A stretch of 64,000 bases of DNA, taken from assembly GCA_014529385.2 (NCBI GenBank), contig CM043942.1, positions 57,411,340 to 57,475,339 of the forward strand, in the 5' to 3' direction. Every line of letters begins with the position of its first letter. The stretch's first letter is position 1. Below the pieces are notes generated by a model that did no database searches, was not told the origin of the DNA, and saw only the letters and a program-made list of their open reading frames with translations. This document shows positions 34,093 through 45,649 of the stretch, piece by piece. The position numbers and the translations under genes are program-made. This DNA comes from Adiantum capillus-veneris (lineage: Eukaryota; Streptophyta; Polypodiopsida; Polypodiales; Pteridaceae).

Positions 34093-35019
34093 AAGTCTAT
34101 CCATGGGAATACAGGAATATGGACAATAGTCGACAGGTTTAGCAAGCAAGCACATTTTATTCCTGTCAAAAAGACTATTAGGCCACATCAAATGGCAACT
34201 CTCTTCATATCTCAGATTTTCAAGCACCATGGATTACCCACATCCATCGTGTCAAATAGAGATCCTAGAATGACCAGTAATTTCTGGAAAGGTCTCTTTG
34301 AAAATCTAGGAACAAGATTGAATTTCTCTTCGGCCTATCACCCACAAACGGATGGCCAAAGTGAGATAGCCAATCTTACGATACTCGATCTACTCAAGAC
34401 TTATGTTACCGAAGTAGATCAGCGCTCACAATGGGAAAAGTATTTACCTCTAGTAGAGTATGCCTACAATAATACTGTCCATAATTCTACGGGGAAAGCA
34501 CCTTTTGAGATCATAGAGGGAAGACCTAAAAGTCCCTTGCTACTCAAAGTACATGGGAAGATCTTCGCCGCCAATGAGTATAGCCGTGACCTACAAGAAT
34601 CTTTTCAAAAGATTAGGGAGGCTATAGCCATCTCTCAACAAAGGCAAAAAGCTGCTGCTGATAAGCACAGAAGAGCCTTAATGTTCAAAGAAAATGATTG
34701 GGTCTTACTCAAGTTTCCTAAGGCTCGATTAAGACAAACGACGGGCAAAAATCCTACGGGTCATCAAAAGTATTATGCTAAACTAGCAAAAAGATACTAT
34801 GGTCCTTTCCAAATCTTGAAGCCCATCAATGAGACGGCTTATCAACTCAAGTTTCCCAACCATTGGCTTATACACAATGCCTTTCATGTAAGCCTACTTA
34901 AGCCCTACAAAGGAGAGCCACCAACTGAACCAATTATTGAAGACCCTCCCGAAGTTGAAGACCAAGAAGAGGTGCTACAACCCGAAGCTGTCCTTCAACA
35001 TGAAGACAAGGTACTATGA
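34033..35019 (+). pseudogene. G1 integrase catalytic core and C-terminal module
   Basis: The DDE core has its first Asp in SMDFIFGLP (34072) and its Glu in DGQSEIAN (34363). The second Asp is replaced by Asn: SNRDPRMTS instead of SDRDPRFTS (AAT at 34255-34257), with the usual 35-residue spacing to Glu. This should abolish strand transfer. The C-terminal part carries the GPF-type block KRYYGPFQILKPI and the usual HNAFHVSLLKPY. TGA at 35017 stops the frame just before the chromodomain-like end. Confidence 0.95.
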
Positions 35020-35151
35020 CATGGTAAGATAATCCGACGGTATCTTATTAAGTTCAAAAATTATTCTTTTGAAGATGTTAGATGGATGCAAGGAGTACAA
35101 CTTAAGGATAGTATGAACCTTGTCAATGCTTACAATGCTACATTAGAGTAA
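35020..35151 (+). pseudogene. G1 chromodomain-like C-terminus
   Basis: In frame after the TGA, residues IIRRYLIKFKNYSFEDVRWM resemble the chromodomain core (YLVKWKGY...ATWE) of plant chromoviruses, with two of the usual aromatic positions changed. It would have guided integration to marked chromatin. Confidence 0.65.
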
Positions 35152-35511
35152 GAAAATGTACAAATTTCTTTTAAATGACTCATGTTTTTGTCTTATAAGA
35201 CTAATCCTCTTTTTAATTGTGCACAAATTTAACTAGTATGCATGCTTAGAATCATGTTTGTGATGACGACGTCTCTCAAACACCAAGTAGAATTTGTCAC
35301 TCTACTTTGGGAGAATGAAATGGACTAAAGAGCAGACATGCTTGCGGCAGCTATGTCTCCCAAGCACCAAATGGATTAGTCATCCATCTTGGAAAGATGT
35401 CGTAGGGTAAAAAAGGGATCCTCTACCCGCTAAGTATGATTGACTAATGACTAAGGCTTTATCTCTTCTACCTCATAGTCGAGGACGACTATGATTTCAA
35501 GAGAGAGGTAA
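35152..35511 (+). other. G1 3' untranslated stretch and polypurine tract
   Basis: No coding sequence. The last bases before the LTR are purine-rich (AAGAGAGAGGTAA, 35499-35511), a modest polypurine tract. Confidence 0.65.
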
Positions 35512-36082
35512 TGTCATAAAATCTAATATCTAACCAACCCAAACGATTTTCTCATATTAAATTGATCACTTAATGTGGGAGAATAAATGGGAACAAGTGT
35601 TAAGATATAGATATGTGCGTATAGATCTATCTCAACACGGGGCCAATAGTAAAGGGGCCCAAATGGGAGATGGTCTATCAAGAGCAAGGCTAACCAATGG
35701 AGCATAAGACCTTAGGGTTAGCTTCATTGAAGACCTCCAATAATGTGTGTAAAAGTCCTTTGACCTTAGGTAAGCTAGGGCTGAGCTTGAGGTGGGAACC
35801 CGGCCCAAACTCGAGGTGCTTGTCGTGCTTGAGGTGCTTGTCATGCTTGAGGTGCTTGATTAAGATGCTTGAGGTGCTTGACTGGCTCCATGCTTGAGGT
35901 GCTTGACTTGGTGCATGATTGAGGTGCTTGAAGTGCCTTGAGAAGCTTGCCTGAGATGCTTGTGGGAACACCCCCTACTTCAAGTGCTTAGTCATGCTTG
36001 ATGACTAAGGGGCTTGCTCATCCAAAGTCAAAAATATCCCTACAAGGAGGGGGGCAAGCCTACAAGGGGGGGGATGAGAGAG

Positions 36083-36129
<47 letters not shown>

Positions 36130-37151
36130 GGGAAGCCCCAGCTTGAAGAGGCAGTAAGGACACTTGTCAAGTTCCTCATCATGTTGCCCCCATGGTGTGC
36201 CTGAAACCTATTGGTTGGCCACCCAAGGGGTCCAATGATAATAAAGGATATTTAATTAATTGATTTTGCATTTATCAAGTCCTCTCTCTCAAAGGGGAAA
36301 GGGGGACACTTGTCCCAAGGCTATCCCTGTTGCTTGTAATGGCTCCTGCTTGTGATTGGCTAGGCCTGGAGGGGTCCAATGAGCTTCAAGCATGAGCTAC
36401 AAGGGGGGGTCGACCCAAGCAAGCTAGGGGGGTGCATAGGGGGTATACTCACCCACACACACTCACAAACACTCTCATTGTGTACTATGCAAAGGCAAGA
36501 GCTCCCTCTCTTTCTCCAAGCAAGTAGAGGTTGAGAGCCTACACCAACACTCTTGGCTATGGAGTGAAAATCCATCCAAGAGCCATGCTTCAATGCTTGA
36601 GCTTGCCATATATTTCTTCTTCATTACTATGCTATTATGTATGCTAGCACAAGAGTTATGATAAGTGAGGAACTAGCTCTTTCTCGTATGAAATGTTTCT
36701 TCTTCCTCTTCCCTACCCTCATTCCCTGCTAGCTCTCTCCACCTTCGAAGGTGTTTGAGGTCTTGGGACTGAGGCTTGGTATAGTTAAAACTTTCTTCAA
36801 GTTTAGGTTATGATATGATGGTGATGCATGAAGCTTTCCATCTTCATTGCTTCACCTAGGTCACAAGGAACACAAAGAATGTATTGTAACAAGTCTCTCT
36901 TTATGGGAGAAATCATAATACAAATGCCTATTGGAGGGGGGACCGGCTCCACAAAAATCCGGTCCTCAACTGTTGTCATGTTCTCTAAATTCTCTCTCTT
37001 GCAAAAGTATTGTCTATGCCAAGTTAACTAATTGCTATGATTATGTTGCTATCTTCAATTATGTCAATCCGCTATGCTCACAAAATCATTTCTTGAAAGT
37101 ACTCTCATTAAATTCCGCTACTCTCAAATTGAATAGGCAAATTCCATTATA
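35512..37151 (+). mobile_element. G1 3' LTR
   Basis: A direct repeat of 28132-29750 with a longer (CA)n (36084-36128), a 12-bp insertion near 36762-36776 and scattered substitutions. The terminal CA has become TA (37150-37151). Confidence 0.95.
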
Positions 37152-37243
37152 TCAAATCAAAAATAAAAAATTACAATCAAAATCTTATAGAGATCTAGAG
37201 TGAGGAGAATTGTAATGCGCTAGGCTTTTGCCACTGCCTCTCG

Positions 37244-38758
37244 ATGATGATGAAAGAGGTTGACGTTTTACCCATGGAAGAAGACATCATACAGTTTTTG
37301 AAAATGTTCAAGGATCGACAACTGGTGGTAGGAGATGATAACGTTCTGATGGATGAAGGGGACGGGTTAAACTTGCAACCCCCATCCGCTACAGTTGTAA
37401 ATAATGTTTCTCTAACAAGAGGTCCGCCCATGGGGGAGGACGAAGCCTTGCCGACTCCGCTAAGAAAAATGGAAAAATGCTTGGGCTTGCTGGGCATGGT
37501 ACTACCTTCGAAGTACATACCATCAAGGCAGGTGAGCCTCAGGGACCTATTTGTACAAATGGAAGCAAGGTGCCTATCACCTCAGCATCTCTGCGACCAA
37601 GAATCTCATTCGCAAGCATCCTTAAGGGTCCCGACTCTAATGAAGGTGCTAAGGCTATAACAAACAAGCCTTCAGGTGATATGGGTTGGGTAGAATGGAT
37701 GAATATAAAGGGCCGGCTCGAACAAGAGCTCAAAGAAGTACCTCCTACCTAGCCAAGGGTTTCTGGTTGGTCAGATTTAAAGAGGTCTCAGATATGTCAA
37801 AGATTCTGGATAAAGGACCCTTGGTGTTTAATAGGACTACTGTATGTGTGGTGCCATGGGAGCCAATGTTTAACTCGACAGAATCCCTTCAAGAGATCCA
37901 TCCAGTTTGGGTTGAATTTGCGGGGTTGCCTAGCTGGCTCTGGGATAACATCAAGATGCTTGCTAGTCAGTTGGGCACCCCCCTGTTTGTCCCTAACAAG
38001 AGAGGTCTAGGCAGGTCCTCTAACCAGGTTTGAAAGGTTGGAATATTGCTAAGAAACCTTCGAAAAGCATGGTTGTCAATGTTGGAGATGGGTTGAAGAC
38101 TATCCCTCTCAATTTTGGGATGTACTTTGGTGTGTGTTTTGAATGTAATAATTTTGGACATTTCTCCAAAGATTGCCCCGTGAAATTGATTAAGAAGAGT
38201 GACCCCTCGACGTAGAGTTCTAAAGAAGGGCACGCCAATGAGGACAGTGTAAAGGAATCAACTATGGAAGGGAAGGAGAAACAACTGAAGGATAACATGA
38301 TGGCAGATTGAAAGGAGGAAAACAAGGCTAGGATGAGCGATACTAAGGTCAAGTCGCAGGTAAAATCCATGGACAAACAGAACCACACAATGTCGGTCCC
38401 TGAGGACTCACACATGGATAATCCGATCGTCTTTCATGCTTCTTCACCTAAACTCATGGTAGTTTCAATTGCCTCGGCCGTCACTGTCCTGGGACTAAAA
38501 AGAATAAAAAAGGTAAAGTCAATGGCAAGAGAATCAGCATCATGGAAGGTTGTTGGTGCCATCAAAGGGAAAGCTGCCTCTCCCACCCCTGCTCAACTTA
38601 AGGGTGGAATGGGCGCCCTTCCGATTCACAACCCCTTTGAAGCGTTTCAAGCTACGGATCACCTGGTGACAGAAGAGCCCCCTGACTCTCCTAGAGCCAG
38701 AGGTGTAGAAACAGGACCTGGGTTAGATGTGGAGGAATTTGTCCCCCTTTCACAATGA
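37244..38758 (+). pseudogene. L5 ORF1 (DUF4283-like, CCHC knuckle)
   Basis: About 500 codons in shifting frames: 37244-37480, 37477-37752, 37686-38033, 38030-38215 and 38333-38758. It matches the minus-strand ORF1 fragment at 16847-18121 in LRPRISFASILKGP, FNRTTVCVVPWEP, MLASQLGTPLFVP and the knuckle CFECNNFGHFSKDC (near 38138). It would bind the LINE RNA. Its stop (TGA 38756-38758) overlaps the ORF2 start codon. Confidence 0.85.
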
Positions 38759-39646
38759 TGGAAGTCCTAGCTTTAAAATCATGGAATGTGAAAGGATTGA
38801 AGACCCGAAAGAAGCATATCCTATTTTGGGAAGAAATTAGAAAGAGTAGGGATGTTAACTGCTGGGCCATCCAGGAACATCATCTAGATGCTCACAGCAA
38901 AAAGAAATAGGCAATGGGGTCAAAGCTGGCCTTTTACGGAGAAGGAGCAGACGGGTTCAGTGGTGTCCTCTCTATTGTCGACAAGAACTTGGAGCCCAAA
39001 GTGGTCCTTAATCACCCTCTGGGAGAGTTCTAGGAGCCAGAGTCACGTGGGCAAATCAACCTATCACTATTGTGAACATTTATGGCCCATGCAATGCCAA
39101 GGATAGGGCCAAATTATGGATGCATCTCAGGGACTCCCTGTTAGAAGGAGAGTGGATTGTAATAGGAGACTAATATGGTTGAGAAGAGCAAGGACATAAC
39201 ACGCTCCACCAATGTGTTGGCAAGATCTGAAAAAAATAAATGGTTGGGACTCTGTGAAAATGGTCTCTGATGGACCTGTGGGAGTTAGGTCCCTAGAATA
39301 GCATGCTGGGCTTCACATACACAAGCCTCCAGTATGCTGGCACAGCCTCCCGGCTCGACAGATGCTATTGCTCTCATCAAGATGATTGGATCCCATCTCT
39401 TGTTAAGATGAAGGTACAAACAACAAAGAGCTTTTCCGACCATCTTCCCCTACACGTAGAACTCAAGAAAGCCAAAGGGGATGGGAGGACCCCCAGTGGA
39501 AGTAAGAAGCTACTAGTCACAGGGGCACACTTGTTCAGTGACCCTGGGTTTAGAAGTCTCGCCAAGAAAGCCTTACATAAGCTCAACAAAGATACCCGCC
39601 TAGAAAATCCTAAAGCTTGGGACCTTTTTGCTCGGAGTATATAGAA
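38755..39646 (+). pseudogene. L5 ORF2 endonuclease
   Basis: The ATG at 38755 (MMEVLALKSWNVKGL) starts a LINE endonuclease: SWNV, then AIQEHHLD with the catalytic Glu. After several shifts come DGFSGVLSIVDKN (38950) and, in 39303-39644, GFTYTSLQYAGTASRLDRCY and TKSFSDHLPLHVEL with the conserved Asp-His. The GDFN block is damaged (ETNMVE at about 39170, after a base loss). A TAG near 38908 interrupts the first part. Confidence 0.85.
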
Positions 39647-41690
39647 AGCGATCAAAACCGCGGGCCCTCGGATAAAAGAGGCCCAACAAGAGAATGTAAA
39701 GCATCTTGAAGAGGAGGTGGATCATCTTACTTAAAAAAAAGTCTCTGGGCTTGCCTCCATTGGTGACCGCAAGGAATGGCTGGAAGCTAAAGCCAGCCTA
39801 GCTGAGCATCAGCTCGAACAGGTTAGGAGGGCAAGATTACTATCTAGGGAGACTTTTCTTCAACCTGAAGCAGCTAATCAAGCAAATTTTTTTCGTCCTT
39901 AAAAATCAAGAAAAGCCTCGGTTCCTTTCACTTACTCACAGACGAGAAGGGGAATACTACAGAGGACCCAAATGATATGGCCAGAATGATGCTGGATCAC
40001 TTAAGCCAAATCATTGGCCAGCCTGAGACCCGCTCTCAAGAAGTGGATGCGGTCAGAGTAGCTTGCTCAAGAGTGTCAGCAAGTAAATCCACCAACCTTA
40101 AGCCAACCGTCTGGAGATGGACTTCTCTGAAGACGAGTGCATGCATGCGTTATTTGCTCTTGGCAAGGAAAAGTCCCCTGGCTGGGATGGTATGACTGCT
40201 GAATTCTTCAGAGAATTTTGGGATGACCTCAAGGGACCGGTAACACATATGGCTAACCAAGTTTTTGTCAAGGGGTGGTTGGACCCCTAGATAAAAAAAG
40301 GGCTCATTAAGCCTATTTCAAAACAGGTATGTTGCTCTCATGTTAAGCAATGACGCCCCATAACCATGATGTCAGTAGCATATAAAGTAATCACCAAAGC
40401 AGTTGCTCTTAGAATAGCTCCCCTACTGGACAGGGTTATCACGCCACATCAGCACGGGTTCATAAAAAGAAGATCGATATATGACAATATCTTGGCAACA
40501 ATGGATGGCATTGAATATGCTTCCTTCACAAAGTAGGAATGCATCTTGATTCAGCTTTTGATTTAGACAAGGCATATGATAGGATTATGTGGTCATTCAT
40601 TGAAGATGTCATGCAAACTCTGGGTTTCGGGCCTCGACTTTGCCGACTTGTTCACACTCTCGGTGCAGGTGGGCATTCTGAGCTCTTGTTCAATGAAAGA
40701 ATTGTGGGCACGTTTGAAGCCAGAAGATCGATCAAGCAAGGATGCCCCTTAGCCCCTCTTCTTTTTTCCATCGGCTTGCATCCTCTTGTAACAATGCTCG
40801 AGGCAGCTGTAGCACAAGGTGAATCCAAGGTTTGACTTTGCCCGGCAATGACCAACTCTTGGCCAAAATGTTTGCTGATGACTCCATCCTTTTTTTAAAA
40901 GCCTGCCCTTACGTTCTCAGAAAGGTGTTAGAGATTGTGCAGACTTTTGCTGTGGCTTCAGGGTCGAAGTGTAGTATTGAGAAGTCGCGACTGATCTCCC
41001 TTTTGGAAGAGGACACATTTGACCCTTCATGCTGGTCATGGGAGATCGTGTCTAAAGGAAGGATATTTTGACATTTGGGTGCCCCCTTGGGAGTGGACGT
41101 TACCCACAAGCAAAGGTTTCAATGGGTCTTGGAGAGGATCCAAAAGAAATTGAAAAGATGGGAGTTTGGGTTGCTTCCCTTCCCAAGTCAAGTAAGAGTG
41201 ATCAACTCATTCATGCTCCCTTATATTTCCTTCACCAGTCCTCTTCTTAAAATAGCCAAATGTAATTGGAAGGAGTTTTTGAAACCTGTTAAAAGATTCT
41301 CGTGGAAGGAAAACACCAAGGTCTCAACACCATGGCAGTGGGAAGGTGGGAATTTATTGCTCACCCAACTTCACAAGGTGGCCTCGGAATCCACAACCCT
41401 CTTGCCCATGTCCACGCTCTCTGTGCCAAGTTTGTGGTTTCAATAGAAAAACAGGAAGAAGCCTGGGCTATCATGACCAAGGAAATGATTGACAAGTCAA
41501 AAGTATACTTGAATGGTGGGAATGGTGGTGAGTGGAAAGAGCTTGAGGTGCACGATAAGCTTCTAGCCCCCGAATGGTCTGGTTCAGAATTAGGAGGTAT
41601 AACGGGAGAGCTAGTGCGGAAATGCAATAGTGCGACATGGGTATTGGAATGGGGGAAATGACCCGATACTTTCAAAACTCCAACACACAC
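39647..41690 (+). pseudogene. L5 ORF2 reverse transcriptase
   Basis: Linker and RT in several frames. HGFIKRRSIYDNILA is followed by TAG at 40534-40536, at the same codon as in L2 and L6, then DLDKAYDRIMWSF, QGCPLAPLLF and an intact MFADDSILFLK (within 40832-41071). 41075-41446 and 41302-41661 give the connection region (HKQRFQWVLERIQKK, GGLGIHNPLAHVHAL). Frameshifts and stops make it inactive although the F-A-D-D residues survive. Confidence 0.9.
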
Positions 41691-42376
41691 TGGTCCCTAT
41701 GGCTGTCCAAAGCGGTTGGAGTATATCTCAAGCCCTACTGGAGAGAAATCGCCAGAAGGCTAAACAATAAAGGACTCCAATTGCTAATCCACTTCTGATA
41801 TGAAACTAGTAGGCACTGGAAATCTCCTGACTATCTAGCAGATCAGCTTCAACTTAATGGCATGGAGAAGATTCTTGTCTGCAGAATTGTTGAAGGCCTG
41901 GACAATGAACTGATGCCAATTCACGAATCCAGTGTTGAGTGGAAAGCTTGGAAATGGCCCAAAGATAGATCTTTTTTTAAACCCCATACCAAGAACATCT
42001 GTCAAGAGCTCATACACAACGATGACTGGTTTGCCCCCTTGAACAAACAATGGAAGAAAAATTGGTCAGAAGCCCGTTGGACTGAGGTCTTGTCCAACAT
42101 TTGGAAGCCACAATGACCCTATTACATGGAGGTGTTTCTATGTAAGGTAATTTGGGGGCCCTTGCCGACGGGTGTCAAGATTCAAGAACGAGGTATCGGG
42201 TCCGATAGATGCTCCAGGTGCCGCATGGATAGCAAAGACCTGACACACCTTTTCTTGGACTGTCCAACCATAAGAGGTTTGGCAGGGAAGGTGTGCAAAT
42301 GGATCCAAAGAACGTGGAAAATAAGTTTCTTCAAGAAAGATCTATCACTTGGGGGAAAACGGTTTACAAGTACTGC
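41691..42376 (+). pseudogene. L5 ORF2 C-terminus with zf-RVT-like segment
   Basis: 41862-42116 (MEKILVCRIVEGLDNELMPI) leads into 42126-42376, with KVIWGPLPTGVKIQERGIGSDRCSRC and DLTHLFLDCPTIRGLAGKVCKW, the Cys/Cys/His/Cys pattern of the plant LINE zf-RVT domain. It ends abruptly at the L6 junction. Confidence 0.85.
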
Positions 42377-43965
42377 TTGGTATGGGGTTTAAAAAATGAT
42401 CTATCCTTGGGCCATTTCCAAGATTTCCACTCAAATGTGGATTCCTAAATTGGCATCAGACCGTTATTCAGGCCGTAAACAACTCTATAGACAAGCATCT
42501 TTTCCATGTTATCAAGCTGAAGTTGATCCGCTAGATGGACATAAGATTTCCAGCGTCTGTTGGTTTCATCCTAGACATGTATCAGCCGTTGGAGTCCTTT
42601 GTTGTTTAGCCTTCTTGTGATCTCCCTCTAGTAGGGGTTTAGAACAACTCCAGCCGCTTTTGACATCCATAGGGACCAATGTATAGTGGAGTTTTGAAAG
42701 TACCTTGTAAGTTCCCCCCATTTCAAATCCCATGACACAATATTGCATTTTTGTACTAGCTCTCCTGTTATGCCCCCCAATTTCAAACTAGCCCATCCGA
42801 GGGCTAAAAGTTTATCGTGCACCTCTATCGCATTCCATTGACCACCTCTAGAGAAAAGCTTTGACTTGTCAATCATATCCATGGTCATGATAGCCTAGGC
42901 TTGTTCTGGATACTGAGACCACAAACTTGGTGCAAAGAGCTTGGACATGGACCACAGGGTTGTGTATTCCGAGGCCTCCTTGGGAAGTTGGCCGAGAAAC
43001 AAATTTCCACTTTGCCCATTGCCATGGTGATGAGTCCTTGGTATTGTTCTTCCATAAGAATCTATTATTAGGTTTCAAGAACTCCTTCCAATTACACTTG
43101 TCTATTTTGAGGAGAGGACTGATGACGGCAATGTAAGGGAACATGAATGAGTTGATCACTTTAATTCGACTTGGAAAGGGAAGCAACTCAAACTCCCACC
43201 TTTTCATTTTCTTTTGTATCCTCTTGAAGACCCACTGGAACCTTTTCTCACTAGAACCTTTGCTTGTGAGTTACGTCCACCCCCAAGGGGGCACCCAAAT
43301 GACAAAATATCCTTCCTTTAGTCACAGTCTCCCCTGACCAGTGTGATGGGTCAAACGTGTTAGCTTTCGTAAGGGAGACCAGTCTTGACTTCTCAATACT
43401 ACACTTTGATCCTAAAGCCATGACAAAGTATGCACGATGTCTAATGCCTTCCTAAGAACTTGAGGGCAGACTTTTAATAAAAGGAGGGAGTCATCCGCGA
43501 ACATTTTGGCTAAGAGCTGGTCATTGGTGGGCAGAGACAAACCTTGAGTTTCACCTCGTGCAGCAGCTGCCTCGAGAATTGTCACAAGGTGATGCGAGCC
43601 GATGGAAAAAAGAAGAGGGGCTAAGGGGCATCCTTGCTTGATCGATCTTCTGACTTCAAAGGTGCCCACAATTCTTTCATTGAACAAGAGCTCAGAATGC
43701 CCTCCTGCACCCAGGGTGTGAATAAAACGACAAAGTCGAGGCACAAAGCCTAGAGTTTTCACGACATCTTCAATGAAAGACCACATAATCCTGTCATATG
43801 CCTTGTCCAGATCAAGCTGTAGCAAGATGCACTCCTACTTTGTAAAGGCAGCATACTCAATGCCAATCATTGCAGCCAAGATATTGTCATAAATCGAGCG
43901 TCCTTTAATGAACCCATGCTAATGAGGAGAGATAATCTTGTCCAGAAGGGGATCCATTCTAAGAG
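42377..43965 (-). pseudogene. L6 RT and connection region, inverted segment
   Basis: On the minus strand it reads from SLRMDPLLDKIISPH through HGFIKGRSIYDNILA, an in-frame TAG (43837-43835), QLDLDKAYDRIMWSF, QGCPLAPLLF and an intact MFADDSLLLLK (43825-43412). It then covers KRWEFELLPFPSRIKVINSF (43207-42869), the connection region (42888-42628) and the WKWPKDRS..FFKPHT block near 42400. Frameshifts separate the pieces. Confidence 0.9.
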
Positions 43966-44480
43966 AAACCACTGAGGTAGTCATAGAGAGTATCTGGAAG
44001 CCTACGTGGCCTCAACATATGAAGGTGTTTATGTGGAAGGTGCTCTGGAGTGCCCTTCCAACTGGCGTTAAGATCCAAGAAAGAGGAATCGGACCCGACA
44101 GATGTTTGGGTTGCAGGATGGCTAGTGAAGATTTGGCCCACCTTTTTCATGGAATGCCAAGCTATAAGAGGCTTGGTAGGGAAAATATGAAAGTGGGTCC
44201 AAAGGACATGGAAACTCAGGTTCTTCAAGACGGATCTATTCCTTGGTGGTAGGAAGATGGAAAGTCCCGCTCTGCTTATCTTCACTCAAACTATCAGGTA
44301 CTTCTTCTTCCACCCTATCTGGCAGGCAAGGAACTGTCGAGTGTTTGAAAGAAACCGTGAGGTGGCGAGCTTCTCAGAGATCATACAAGAAAGCAGAGTG
44401 GCGATATGCAGACTCAGAAGAAAGCAGGCTTTAGGAGATTGGTATAGGGCTACCCATGCCATTTTGTTAGCCGACGACTA
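43966..44480 (+). pseudogene. L6 ORF2 C-terminus, zf-RVT-like
   Basis: It starts EVVIESIWKPTWPQHMKVFMWKVLW and shows RCLGCRMASEDLAHLF, the zf-RVT-like Cys/His segment. 44257-44481 gives the last residues up to a stop at 44479. It resumes the LINE almost where the inverted segment stops. Confidence 0.85.
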
Positions 44481-44668
44481 GCAAAAGCCTAGGATAGTTC
44501 ACCTACTGTGTAGAGCTTGTTGTGATTGGCCTCGGTGAGAGGCGATTTCCTTCCAACCTGTAATCTCAGCTCCTCAAGGCAGGGTTTGAGCTTGAGGGTG
44601 GTTTGTAATTTGTGGGATATTCTTAAAACAATCCACTCACAATTGTGAGTTTTGCAAAAAAAAAAAGA

Positions 44669-44879
44669 ACATCGTAAAGGAAAGAAATCTTTGCACAAGA
44701 GTAGATATTGTATTAAAGCCAACCTTATAAGCCATAGCTTGGTAGAACTTTTCATATCTTGTCTAGATTAGAAGATCTAATGTTAATTTTATCTAGCGAG
44801 ATTCCTATTAATCAAGCTCCTCAAAAATTTTGTGCCACCTACTCATTCTACTTTCAAAAAGAGGATTTTCTTATCTAGG
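44669..44879. other. Spacer between L6 and G2
   Basis: No element homology seen. It ends in CTAGG (44875-44879), the left target-site duplication of G2. Confidence 0.5.
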
Positions 44880-45483
44880 TGTAAGGTCTCTGACCCGATC
44901 AAAAAGAGCACCATTGTACCTTGAAATGAATATACTGTAAAAAGTTACTATTTTTAGCAGTTTTCTGAATTCTATTCTGAATTTCAAAAATAGTAAGTTT
45001 TTGGTCACCCGACCTGTCCAATTTTGATCTTCTCGAAAAACTGCACCCGTATCCCGAATTTCAGAAAAATGCATTTTCGGACCCCGGGGGCTGCTAAATA
45101 CGGTAGGTACTCGGACCAGTACGCCTAGTTAGAGCTTGATATAGCAATTTTCGGCATCAAATTCCCACTCGTATGACCCGTTTTAGCCTAAGATCAATTT
45201 TTCCCAAAATTGTCCGGGGAGGCACCAAGGGCTCGAGGCTGTGTGGGAGCAGGTTCCAGGCCACTCCAGGTCAGCTTTAGTAGCAAGGGGGCGCCTTTTG
45301 TCCTTGTGGGAGTCTTGGGAGAGTTTGCAAGCTTGCAACTAAGTGTGAGAGCCAGTTAACCAAGCCAACTGGAGACTTGGTGGGTAGGCAACTGGACTTG
45401 CCATGCTTAATTGGAGTAGCTCCCATATGCAAATACCAAGCAGGTTCGATTTTCAGCTTGAGGAGGCCTATTTAAAGGTGTTC

Positions 45484-45500
45484 TCACACACACACACACA

Positions 45501-45590
<90 letters not shown>

Positions 45591-45605
45591 CTCACACACA
45601 CATCC

Positions 45606-45646
<41 letters not shown>
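45484..45646. repeat. (CA)n microsatellite, about 160 bp, in G2 5' LTR
   Basis: Long interrupted CA tract. The equivalent in the 3' LTR (53358-53476) is shorter and interrupted elsewhere. Open frames across it (His-Thr or Cys-Val runs) are artefacts. Confidence 0.97.

Positions 45647-45649
<3 letters not shown>

Larger units (their letters stand above)
28132..37151 (+). mobile_element. G1: complete Ty3/Gypsy LTR retrotransposon, about 9.0 kb, coding-dead
   Basis: Two direct LTRs (28132-29750 and 35512-37151), a primer binding site, gag-protease, RT-RNase H, integrase and a chromodomain-like end in canonical order, then a purine tract. The LTRs differ by only a few percent plus a 12-bp indel and a CA-repeat length difference. 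The candidate target duplication is imperfect: TAAAA before and TCAAA after. Despite the young LTRs the coding region has at least six disabling lesions. Confidence 0.95.
37152..42376 (+). mobile_element. LINE L5, nearly full length, 3' end missing
   Basis: The only copy in the window with both ORF1 and the start of ORF2. It runs from a short 5' leader (37152-37243) to the zf-RVT-like segment and breaks off at about 42376, where inverted LINE sequence (L6) begins. The conserved palindrome and A-tail of the family are absent. Confidence 0.9.
42377..44668 (+). mobile_element. LINE L6 with inverted 5' part (twin-priming structure)
   Basis: The 3' part (43966-44668) is on the plus strand and ends in the palindrome CTCACAATTGTGAG (44634-44647) and an A run. 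The 5' part (42377-43965) is the upstream portion of the same ORF2, but inverted. The two parts meet near 43960-43970 with only about 40 codons missing between them. This is the classical 5' inversion of target-primed LINE insertion. Confidence 0.8.

Noticed and set aside
43412-43825. Separate intact LINE gene on the minus strand
   Set aside because: It is the inverted part of L6; it has an upstream stop and is continuous with neighbouring frameshifted pieces.
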